In this document: positions 57,011 to 64,000 of the stretch, piece by piece
Numbering within the stretch: the first letter of the stretch is position 1
How the letters are laid out: each line of letters opens with the position of its first letter
Source: an uncultured Myxococcales bacterium
GTDB taxonomy: Bacteria; Myxococcota_A; Bradymonadia; UBA7976; VGTA01
Reading direction: 5' to 3'
DNA length: 64,000 nt
NCBI GenBank assembly: GCA_937146725.1
Contig: CAKZRU010000182.1
Coordinates: 1-64,000, forward strand
Program-made: the position numbers and the translations under genes
Notes under the pieces: generated by a model
Told to the model about the DNA's origin: nothing
Database searches by the model: none
What the model saw: only the letters and a program-made list of their open reading frames with translations

Positions 57011-57685
57011 ATGTCGCCCAAGTCGAGATCGACAGAGTCTTTAGTCAAGAGTGCTACTTTTATTAAAAGTGCCGTGTGGCCCAAAGCCTATCCAGACCCC
57101 GAAAATTATCCCGAAATCGCAGTGGCAGGTCGTTCTAATGTAGGGAAGTCTAGCTTGATTAATAAGCTCACGGCCCGTAAGCAACTCGCTCGAGTTAGTA
57201 ATACGCCGGGCCGAACTCAACTTCTTAATTTCTTTATGATTAATGAGCAGTTCACCCTTTGTGACTTACCCGGTTTTGGCTATGCGAAAGTACCCTTGAG
57301 TGTTAAAAAGCAATGGGGACAAATGATGGAGCTTTATTTAACGCAAAGAGAGCCGTTGCGAGCCTTATTAATCTTAATGGATATTCGGCGTACGCCGGGT
57401 GAGTGGGAACGCGACTTAGTCACCTTAGGCAGCGCCTGTGGTTGGGGCGTGATTCCGGTCGTCACTAAGGCTGATAAGTTAAGTCGTAGTCAGCAAAAGC
57501 CGGCCATTCAAAAGATTGCCAAAAGCATTGGCTTAAACTCTAAGCAAGTGATTCCTTGTTCATCGCTTAATGGCAGTGGGATTGTTGATGTCTGGAAAGC
57601 CATGCAAGCGTATGTGGACACTCCTTTTGTGCCTTTGGGCGATTTAGAAGCTGAGGCTATGTCGTATGATGAGGGTGATTTTTAA
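57011..57685 (+). CDS. engB: Ribosome-biogenesis GTPase EngB (YihA/YsxC)
   Basis: 224 residues. G1 is AGRSNVGKSS (40-47 region), then TPGRTQLLNFF (G2), DLPGFGYAKV (G3) and VVTKADKL (G4), all standard EngB. It helps large-subunit maturation. AAAGGAGGGCTT lies just before the ATG at 57011; an upstream in-frame Met would extend into the previous gene's end and is not supported. It is probably in one operon with rpmB and hemJ. Confidence 0.96.
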   Translation: MSPKSRSTESLVKSATFIKSAVWPKAYPDPENYPEIAVAGRSNVGKSSLINKLTARKQLARVSNTPGRTQLLNFFMINEQFTLCDLPGFGYAKVPLSVKKQWGQMMELYLTQREPLRALLILMDIRRTPGEWERDLVTLGSACGWGVIPVVTKADKLSRSQQKPAIQKIAKSIGLNSKQVIPCSSLNGSGIVDVWKAMQAYVDTPFVPLGDLEAEAMSYDEGDF

Positions 57686-57721
57686 CCATTAGACAGAAAT
57701 CGATCAATAAGGGCACAACTC

Positions 57722-58273
57722 ATGGCTTACCTTTGGCTTAAAACCTTTCATATTGTTGGCGTTGTGATTTGGTTTGCCGGACTTTTTTATTTGGTTCGGC
57801 TGTTTGTTTATCATCGGGAAGCGGCGGATAAGTTACCCGAAGAAAAACGCATACTGAGTGAGCAACTCTCTATTATGGAATTTCGCTTACTTAATATTAT
57901 TACCACACCGGGTATGGTTTTGACTTTGGGCACTGCAGCAGGCCTTTTGTATGTCAGCCCACAGTGGCTAGAGCAAGGATGGTTACATGCTAAGATCACC
58001 CTGGTTGCAAGCTTGGTCGGCTATCACTTTTTATGTATGAAAGTGATGAAAAGTCTACAGGCCGGCGAACTCAAATGGAGTCCAAAAGCCTTACGGGCCC
58101 TAAATGAGTTTCCTACTTTGATTTTAATCTCGGTAGTGATGCTAGTGGTCTTTAAAACCCAATTTCCAACCAGCGCGAATGTTTGGCTCAATGTAGGCCT
58201 AGTTTTATCCTTTATTATTTCGATTCAACTCTATGCCAAAAAACGTCGTCGAGATGCAGATAAGCTGAAATAG
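57722..58273 (+). CDS. hemJ: HemJ-type protoporphyrinogen IX oxidase
   Basis: 183 residues with four predicted transmembrane helices. The N-terminus MAYLWLKTFHIVGVVIWFAGLFYLVRLFVYH carries the conserved His (H10), and SIMEFRLLNIITTPGMVLTL, WLHAKITLVASLVGYH and LNEFPTLIL are the usual family segments. HemJ oxidises protoporphyrinogen IX to protoporphyrin IX in the penultimate step of haem synthesis at the inner membrane. It is 36 bp after engB on the same strand. A ferrochelatase-fold protein in the window lacks the catalytic Glu, so it is not an obvious partner. Confidence 0.93.
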   Translation: MAYLWLKTFHIVGVVIWFAGLFYLVRLFVYHREAADKLPEEKRILSEQLSIMEFRLLNIITTPGMVLTLGTAAGLLYVSPQWLEQGWLHAKITLVASLVGYHFLCMKVMKSLQAGELKWSPKALRALNEFPTLILISVVMLVVFKTQFPTSANVWLNVGLVLSFIISIQLYAKKRRRDADKLK

Positions 58274-58374
58274 CCTAGTGATCAGTTAAAACTAAGCTCT
58301 TATTATTAACGCTATGCTTGATTCCTCTAAGTGAGTACTCTTGTTAAACTCAATACATTTAACAGGAGAGATCA

Positions 58375-59331
58375 ATGAAACGTAGAACAGTCATTAAGGG
58401 CTTAGGCACTTTACCTTTATTAGCTTTGGTTGCTTGTGAGGAAGAGCAAGCTAACGCAGAGAATAATGAAGCAGGCGTACAAGCCGGTGCAGAAGCCGGC
58501 GTACATGCCGGTGCAGAAGCCGGTGCAGAAGCAGGCGTACAATCCGGTGCAGAAGCAGGTGCAGAAGCAGGCGCAGAAGCAGGTGCTGAAGCAGGTGCAG
58601 AAGCAGGCGCAGAAGCAGGCGTACAAGCAGGCGCAGAACCTGAAAGTGTTTGGGCGGTTGGTAAAACGGATTTAATCGAGGTAGCTTATCCAAGGGATGA
58701 TATCTTTGATCTAGCAGACAGTTGTGAGCTCGCTTTATCGGCTTCTACGACTAAAGGTCCTTGTTATTTTAATGATGAAACCGGTGAAGATATTTCTTTG
58801 GGACTCACCGGCCTACCCATGCAACTTTGTTTAAAGCTTGTTGATACAGAGTGTCAGCCCTTGGGTAATCATACCATTGAAGTTTGGCACTGTGATATTC
58901 ACGGTGTGTATTCAGGTGATACGAGCCAAAGTAATAATCCCGGTAATTTTGCTACATCCTTTTGTACCGGTGATGAAGAAAGCGCAATACAAAGCACTTG
59001 GTATAGAGGTCAGTTGCTGACTGACGAACAAGGCCGAGTCAACTTTAAAACTCATTTCCCTGGCTGGTATCCAGGCCGAACGATTCACATACACTTTGCG
59101 GTTAGTGATGCAGAGGGGAATTCACGACTTGTTTCACAGTTTTGCTTCACTGATGAATTAGCGGATGAAATCTGTAGCACACATCCTTTATATAGCGACA
59201 GAGGCGTACAAGATACATCTTTGAGTCGTGATGGCGTTTTTCCAAGAGCCAACCAAGAGCCTTTTATCTTTAATACGCAAAGAAACAGTGATGGGAGCTT
59301 ATTGGCTTATCAGACCATCAAGGTATCTTAG
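58375..59331 (+). CDS. Intradiol-dioxygenase-like lipoprotein
   Basis: 318 residues. The N-terminus has a twin-Arg (KRRTVIKG) and a signal ending in LVAC, so Tat export and lipidation are both possible. A linker of AGAEAG/AGVQ repeats follows. The main domain matches the intradiol ring-cleavage dioxygenase fold, with STTKGPCYFNDETGEDI and the Fe(III) ligands Y179 (HGVYSG), Y232 (GWYPGR), H238 and H240 (RTIHIHF) all present. Classic members split catechols or protocatechuate in the cytoplasm; an exported version is a known but little-studied branch. Substrate unknown. AGGAG lies before the ATG. The gene follows hemJ by about 100 bp and is convergent with the DUF2330 gene. Confidence 0.87.
   Translation: MKRRTVIKGLGTLPLLALVACEEEQANAENNEAGVQAGAEAGVHAGAEAGAEAGVQSGAEAGAEAGAEAGAEAGAEAGAEAGVQAGAEPESVWAVGKTDLIEVAYPRDDIFDLADSCELALSASTTKGPCYFNDETGEDISLGLTGLPMQLCLKLVDTECQPLGNHTIEVWHCDIHGVYSGDTSQSNNPGNFATSFCTGDEESAIQSTWYRGQLLTDEQGRVNFKTHFPGWYPGRTIHIHFAVSDAEGNSRLVSQFCFTDELADEICSTHPLYSDRGVQDTSLSRDGVFPRANQEPFIFNTQRNSDGSLLAYQTIKVS
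58465..58650. repeat. Short coding tandem repeat (GCAGAAGCAGG-type)
   Basis: Imperfect 12- to 18-bp units encoding AGAEAG, AGVQAG or AGVHAG run through the lipoprotein's linker. Mixed GCAGAAGCAGGT, GCCGGTGCAGAA and GTACAAGCCGGT forms suggest repeat expansion with later drift. Confidence 0.9.
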
Positions 59332-59354
59332 TTAAAAACTTAAATCCTTAAGGT

Positions 59355-61124
59355 TTAACTTTCCTTACTCGCATGGATGCTTTTTTGGCGAAGAAATAGA
59401 GAAAAGATAAAGAGGAGCATTAAGCTGAGTGCTGTAGATAACCATGAAGACTGCGTTGAGCTTAAACTCTGATCACAGCCAAAAGCATTGCTAGAGTCTA
59501 CAACTTTGCGCTTGTAGATTTGTACTAAGGTGTCTCTTTGATTCGTAATAATCTCCGGTTGTCCGCTACTCATAGGGCGTGAAATCACGGCGGCCCCAAT
59601 GGTGTCCAATCCGCGACTTGTTTCACCATTTTGACGAGCGATTTCCTCTCGTTCTTCGGACAGATCAATTTCTAGTCCATCGGGTGTAACAATATATTCG
59701 CCATCACCATTACAATTCAAAAAGAGTTGAGCCACCCGATCCTTAGCCACATCTTCAAGATCAGGATTAAAGTCAAAGCTTGGATCAAGATTCATTTCGC
59801 TAGGATTGAGTGTGGTGTATAAGCGGGTTAAATATGGATTGAGTTCAAATAGACGCTGAATAGACTGACCACCATCATTATAAGTTCTTAAAGCTTGAGC
59901 AATGGCCGCACCATCAACATCAAAAGGCTCACCATTTTCATCATAAATCAAAGAATTTATCCTATCTTGTACCGGTTCGCCCTCTGGCTCTATAAGACTC
60001 AACTCGTTACTCGCATAGGCAATGAGTCTTAAATTATCAGCACGGCTTAAGGGTAAAGCGCTCAAAAGAACTTGGCGAAGGTCGGCTGAGGTTCCATTCA
60101 TGAGTAAGCGTTCCAAAGTCGTAAACATCTGCTCACTATCTCTTACACCTTCCATGGCCAAAACTAAGGCACTTGAGATAAGCGGAGCAATTTCAGTGGC
60201 CGGAAAGTTATGAGCCCCCGCAAAGTCAGTAACAAAGGCATGGCCATCTTCGCTTTCATCAATGGCATGACTGACTAATTCCGCATAGTGTTGGGTAGGA
60301 TTAAACCAATTTAGGGCGGCTAGATTAAGTTCTACAAGTTGGTAGTTGCTAGGAATACCGCGATAAGGCCCAAGTAAATGAACGATAACACCCATATCAG
60401 GGTCGGCAGCAACCGCAGTAGGACGCAGGGGAATACTTGCGATATTACCTGTATAAGAAAGTGCAACCGGTTGAATATCTCCGCTTTCTCGTCCAGAAGC
60501 GAGCTTAATCGCTAAGAACTCATAGTCTTCTAGATAAGGGCTTAAACTTTCTTCAGCATTGGGTGGTATTTGGTACTCATTTGCTTCTAGCCATTCAATC
60601 AAAGCTTCAACACTGGTGGCATTTAGGGTGACTTGATCATAGGGACCAACTTGGTTTTGAGAGGTGACTTGTACGGAAGGGTCACCTGAGTCTCTTACGC
60701 TTTCTTCGGCCTGTGCAAATACTAAGCCAGCATCATCTTGAGGCGCACAATATTCGGCAGTAACTCTGTTTAGCCTAAAGGTGGGTTGATAGCGGTTATC
60801 GAGCTGACTAAACAAAGCCGGACGGGAGAGGCCAAACTGAGTCCCCGCGGGTACGGGTAAAAGCCAGCCAAAGTCGTCAGGTGGGCCTTGGTAGGTGAGC
60901 TGTACATGCATATGCATGGTGCCGGCGTCACGATCGGGAGCAAATAAAATCCGCTCAGCGACTTGGTTGACCGGCTGGTTATTATCGCAAAACAAGCCAC
61001 CACAGGCCCAAGCGTTTTGAGCGGGTAAAAAGCTGAGACCGCTCAAAAGCAAAGTGACAAATAGAATGACATATTTAGAGAGTTGTAATGGTATGTTATT
61101 AGTTCTTTGGGTCATCTTGATCAT
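59355..61124 (-). CDS. DUF2330 protein with C-terminal sorting-type tag
   Basis: 589 residues. A signal peptide ends near NAWA, and the mature start is CGGLFCDNNQP, the usual beginning of DUF2330 proteins. FGWLLPVPAGTQFGLS and a long mixed fold follow. The C-terminus has a Cys in FGCDQS (Cys 550), a hydrophobic helix and RQK, like the DUF4215 and VWA proteins. DUF2330 proteins are secreted or surface proteins of unknown function found in Myxococcota and some other groups. Convergent with the dioxygenase-like gene. Confidence 0.9.
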   Translation of the reverse strand: MIKMTQRTNNIPLQLSKYVILFVTLLLSGLSFLPAQNAWACGGLFCDNNQPVNQVAERILFAPDRDAGTMHMHVQLTYQGPPDDFGWLLPVPAGTQFGLSRPALFSQLDNRYQPTFRLNRVTAEYCAPQDDAGLVFAQAEESVRDSGDPSVQVTSQNQVGPYDQVTLNATSVEALIEWLEANEYQIPPNAEESLSPYLEDYEFLAIKLASGRESGDIQPVALSYTGNIASIPLRPTAVAADPDMGVIVHLLGPYRGIPSNYQLVELNLAALNWFNPTQHYAELVSHAIDESEDGHAFVTDFAGAHNFPATEIAPLISSALVLAMEGVRDSEQMFTTLERLLMNGTSADLRQVLLSALPLSRADNLRLIAYASNELSLIEPEGEPVQDRINSLIYDENGEPFDVDGAAIAQALRTYNDGGQSIQRLFELNPYLTRLYTTLNPSEMNLDPSFDFNPDLEDVAKDRVAQLFLNCNGDGEYIVTPDGLEIDLSEEREEIARQNGETSRGLDTIGAAVISRPMSSGQPEIITNQRDTLVQIYKRKVVDSSNAFGCDQSLSSTQSSWLSTALSLMLLFIFSLFLRQKSIHASKES

Positions 61125-61258
61125 CTTATCTTTGAATGATTTATGAATATTAAAAGCACCCTTTTATTTCATGCAAATTTCATTCTAAAAACAAGAGTTT
61201 ACCTTATGATCTTTTCGCAAGAATCCAGATTAGTGATTAAACGGTATTATTGATTCTA

Positions 61259-63796
61259 TTATTTGGGCTCAAGCAGCAACCAACGGGGATCATCGGTAGC
61301 AATACTCTGTTCAGCACTTGGTGGCCAGATGAGCTCCCCTTTTTGCTCACTGTGATGACCAACTCTATCTTTGACACTGAGTGTGTATTGGTGCTTACCG
61401 GCTTTCAAGGCTTGACTTGGTTTCCAAACTAAGCGGGACCAACTGCGCTGAACTTCAATTAAGGCTTCTTCACCATCGATATAAAGTTTGACCTTGCTGA
61501 GGCCTGAAGATTCATCAGTCATCGGAATAAGCAAGCGAGGGCCAATATGTGGACGTAAGTCCCAAAGAGGTTGACCAATGCTAGGAGGCGTTTGATCTTG
61601 GGCAATCGTAAAGGTGGCTAAATGTGTACTACTGGCGCTTAAGGTTTTATCTTCCCAAGCGCTTGTGACCCACCAACTTTGCTCACCATCTACCAAATAG
61701 GCCCCCAAGTTTTTACGGGGTAAGCGAGGGCGTTTCAACTTAACCTCATTGGCTTTTTGCATAGGAAGCCAAGCTTGAGCAAAGGTTTGATTGCGAGCTA
61801 TTTCTTGTTTCTTCGTACTTTTCGGAAGCCTTGCAACAGCGGTAACATAAGGTTTAAAAACACTGTTTTCACCCACTTCCACTTCAAGTGCATCAGCTTT
61901 AAAATAAGCTTCATTTTTAACTTCATGAAGTCTAAGTCTGTACCAATAAATAGATTTTAGGCCTCTATCCTCAGGTGAAGAACCGCGGGGAGATTCGGTT
62001 TCACTTTCATGTTCACTTTCATGTTCTATGCGTGCTTGAGTGATCTGTTCAGGCTCAAGTAAGCCTCGTAAGCCAATCAATATTTCGACAGAGCGATCAA
62101 TCTTTTCATCTTTGTGATCTGCTTTATTTTTTGACTTTGCTTTAGTGAGTTTCTTGAGCTTTTTCTTGATTCTTTGCTTGAGTTTTTTGGCCTCTTGTTC
62201 AGCAAGTACTTTGCTTTCCTTATCGAAATTTAAGCGATTAAAATGCAAGTTAATGTAGTTCCCATTCCTGGTGTGGGAAAGCGAAAGCATATGTCTTGAT
62301 GCTCTTTTACCATTGAGTCTTAAATCGACTTCTAAAGGAATCTCCTCATCACAAGCCTTAGGTAGTTTAAAACTTAGGCCATAAGGTCGCCAGCTGACTT
62401 CTAAAGCATTGGGGATTTCGGGTTGCCATAAAGGCACAATCGGTTTTCGCTTAGGTAAGCGTTTACGTTTAAGACGACAGGCTGTGGGCATTGGCTGAGC
62501 ATTCTCGATCGAGCTCTCGCTTAGGGTGGTTTTGGCGTTTTCTTGAGACTCAGTTTTGGGTGTTTGCTGAGCGGTTTGACGATGCTTGGGATTTACCACC
62601 TTAAGGGTAAACACTTGCGTGCTTGTATTTCCCGCGGCATCAATCGCCTCGACCTTTGCCTTGTGCATACCTGCTTTGAGACGTTTTAGAGGTCGAGTAG
62701 AGCCTTTTTTTAGCACTCTTAAACGAGGGCCATATCGATATAAACGATGCACTAGATGACGTTCTGGTCCCCGACGGGCGATGTCATAATCAAGCTCTGT
62801 GGAACGCTTATCCGCATAGGAGGTCATATCATATTGTAAGTGATGAAGCAGTTTATCATCGACAAAAAGCTTAATTTGATGAGGAGTGAGTTCTCTTAGA
62901 CTTCCATCAATTCTGTCTTCGACTTCCAAAGAAAGTCCAACATTCCCCCAGATTTCAATCATGGGCTCTTGAGTATTTGTTTCTGCTTGGCGAATGTTTG
63001 TTTGATTTGGAGTTTCTTTAACTGCTTGTTCAGCTTTCTTTTCGGCAGGTGCTTTGGAACTTGTAAAAAGTGAGCTCGCCAAAGGTTGGGGATAGTTTGG
63101 ACGAGGTTGAAACTCATAGCGTTTGGGAAGAAGCGCGCCTTCAATGCGAGCTTTTTCATCCAAAGGGTCTGCATATAAAGCAATTAAAGTAGGGGCCTGA
63201 TGATCGGGCAGATTAAGTCCATGAGTCAGTGGGTTTAATGGTGCATTTTTATAGCGAAGTTCAAAGTGTAGATGACATAAATCAGTACCACTTGTACCCG
63301 ACCAACCAAGCACTTCACCCGCCTTAAACTCGATGTGCTCGCGAGGCCTAATCTTTTGGCTAAAGCTTTTCTTTCTTTTTTGCTTTTGATCGATGAGCTT
63401 TTGAATACTAGGTACAAAGGCTGAAAGATGGGCATAAAGAGTGGTAAAACCTCCCTTATGCTTTAAATATATAGCCCGACCATACCCACCACTTCCTTGC
63501 TTAATGATTGAGAGCGTTCCATCGGCGGCAGCAATGACAGGTGTACCCTCAAAAGCATATAGATCAATGCCGGAATGGTGGTGATTAATCCGGTAAGTAC
63601 CAAAGCTTGAGCTGACCGAGGGAGGACTTTGCAAGGGATAAAGCATATTAAGCTTAGGGATTGTCTTAGCGCTTGTAGACTGACAAGTAAGACTTAGATG
63701 ACCAAGTATAAAGCACAGCATAAGGCACAAGGTAGATAAGATTCTTAAGGTTCGGACACTTGGCTTACAAAAGATAGATTGTTTAAAGATAAGCAT
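61259..63796 (-). CDS. Large M23-family peptidase
   Basis: 845 residues. After a hydrophobic signal, the M23/LytM-like domain (about 55-185) has HHHSGIDLYAF with the HxxxD zinc pair, and CHLHFELRY with the HxH pair; VLGWSGTSGTDL lies between. So the metal site seems intact. The remaining 650 residues are beta-rich with a Lys-rich segment (about 515-560) and no family I recognise, and have repeated Ig-like features such as VEAIDAAGNTSTQVFTLKV and LTVKDRVGHHSEQ-type turns. It probably cleaves peptidoglycan or another extracellular peptide substrate. The C-terminal extension may bind or position it. The start lacks a strong ribosome-binding site. Confidence 0.88.
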   Translation of the reverse strand: MLIFKQSIFCKPSVRTLRILSTLCLMLCFILGHLSLTCQSTSAKTIPKLNMLYPLQSPPSVSSSFGTYRINHHHSGIDLYAFEGTPVIAAADGTLSIIKQGSGGYGRAIYLKHKGGFTTLYAHLSAFVPSIQKLIDQKQKRKKSFSQKIRPREHIEFKAGEVLGWSGTSGTDLCHLHFELRYKNAPLNPLTHGLNLPDHQAPTLIALYADPLDEKARIEGALLPKRYEFQPRPNYPQPLASSLFTSSKAPAEKKAEQAVKETPNQTNIRQAETNTQEPMIEIWGNVGLSLEVEDRIDGSLRELTPHQIKLFVDDKLLHHLQYDMTSYADKRSTELDYDIARRGPERHLVHRLYRYGPRLRVLKKGSTRPLKRLKAGMHKAKVEAIDAAGNTSTQVFTLKVVNPKHRQTAQQTPKTESQENAKTTLSESSIENAQPMPTACRLKRKRLPKRKPIVPLWQPEIPNALEVSWRPYGLSFKLPKACDEEIPLEVDLRLNGKRASRHMLSLSHTRNGNYINLHFNRLNFDKESKVLAEQEAKKLKQRIKKKLKKLTKAKSKNKADHKDEKIDRSVEILIGLRGLLEPEQITQARIEHESEHESETESPRGSSPEDRGLKSIYWYRLRLHEVKNEAYFKADALEVEVGENSVFKPYVTAVARLPKSTKKQEIARNQTFAQAWLPMQKANEVKLKRPRLPRKNLGAYLVDGEQSWWVTSAWEDKTLSASSTHLATFTIAQDQTPPSIGQPLWDLRPHIGPRLLIPMTDESSGLSKVKLYIDGEEALIEVQRSWSRLVWKPSQALKAGKHQYTLSVKDRVGHHSEQKGELIWPPSAEQSIATDDPRWLLLEPK

Positions 63797-64000
63797 AAAG
63801 CTCTGATCATGATCCCTTCGGTCAATAGCGAATTAAAAGTGTTCTGCTTAGTATTGAGAGTAAAACTTGGGGTAGATTCAAGCTAAATAAGCTTAAAACC
63901 TCATAAATAAATTAGAAAACTAAGCAGGTTTGCATGATCTAAGACCTTGACAAAGCGTAGATAATGACATAATGACAGCCACATAAGTCAATCGACACAA
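63797..64000. other. Non-coding end of window
   Basis: AT-rich sequence upstream of the minus-strand M23 gene. It must hold that gene's promoter, but I see no confident -35/-10 pair. No gene or RNA is visible. Confidence 0.45.

Noticed and set aside
1-64000. tRNA or rRNA genes
   Set aside because: No T-arm type GGTTCGAATCC motif in a cloverleaf context or rRNA-like sequence was seen in the intergenic regions; scanning was by eye.

Overview
ORGANISM. The window looks chromosomal and comes from a delta-proteobacterium-like bacterium of the Myxococcota/Bradymonadota type. This is inferred from gene content, not from a search. Supporting signs are Hanks-type Ser/Thr kinases with HRDVSPQN-type catalytic loops, a kinase-like protein with an AgmX/PglI-type C-terminus, secreted Cys-rich repeat proteins (MopE-like and DUF4215-like), DUF2330, a VWA protein, many lipoproteins, and an EF-G of the mitochondrial-EFG1-like (spd) subfamily. 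Base composition looks AT-leaning, unlike typical high-GC myxobacteria. I see no tRNA, rRNA, IS element, prophage or CRISPR array.

LAYOUT. 0.4-7.9 kb (minus strand): a ceramidase-like/sulfotransferase fusion, then a run of glycosyltransferase, FAD-linked sugar-lactone-type oxidase and NAD-dependent epimerase, headed by a Ser/Thr kinase. 8.1-10.3 kb (plus): an exported ferrochelatase-fold protein lacking the catalytic Glu, and a membrane protein. 10.4-14.9 kb (minus): AlkB-like oxygenase, carboxylesterase lipoprotein, YgjP-like metallopeptidase, and an SH3/M23 lipoprotein with a 15-bp tandem repeat. 15.1-22.8 kb: two very large Cys-rich repeat proteins that converge with overlapping stop codons. 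23-28.7 kb (minus): Tex, VWA protein, Ser/Thr kinase. 29-33.6 kb: an unknown plus-strand protein, then a minus-strand outer-membrane-like protein and EF-G. 33.9-40.8 kb: two divergent small lipoproteins, a pseudokinase-GYF-AgmX protein, a Cys-rich lipoprotein and a PilR-like sigma-54 activator. 41.1-42.4 kb: two type IV pilins behind a sigma-54 promoter with three upstream palindromes. 42.7-45.9 kb: a B. subtilis-FadR-like TetR regulator with its operator, etfBA and a peroxiredoxin-like protein. 46.1-47.6 kb: M17 aminopeptidase. 47.8-55.6 kb: an exceptionally large rpoC (2603 residues). 55.8-59.3 kb: rpmB, a membrane protein, engB, hemJ and an intradiol-dioxygenase-like lipoprotein. 59.4-63.8 kb (minus): DUF2330 protein and an M23 peptidase.

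HOW IT FITS TOGETHER. Three themes recur. (1) Envelope and surface: lipoproteins with low-complexity Gly/Ala/Glu linkers, three proteins sharing a Cys-[Asp/Glu]-Gln + hydrophobic + basic C-terminus (a possible sorting tag), and two M23 peptidases. (2) Signalling and regulation: kinases and a pseudokinase, PilR with its sites and pilins, and FadR with its operator and ETF. (3) Information processing with unusual features: a beta-prime subunit carrying about 1150 extra residues and encoded away from rpoB, a mitochondrial-type EF-G, and a long alpha-proteobacterial/mitochondrial-type L28. The giant beta-prime subunit is the most striking item.
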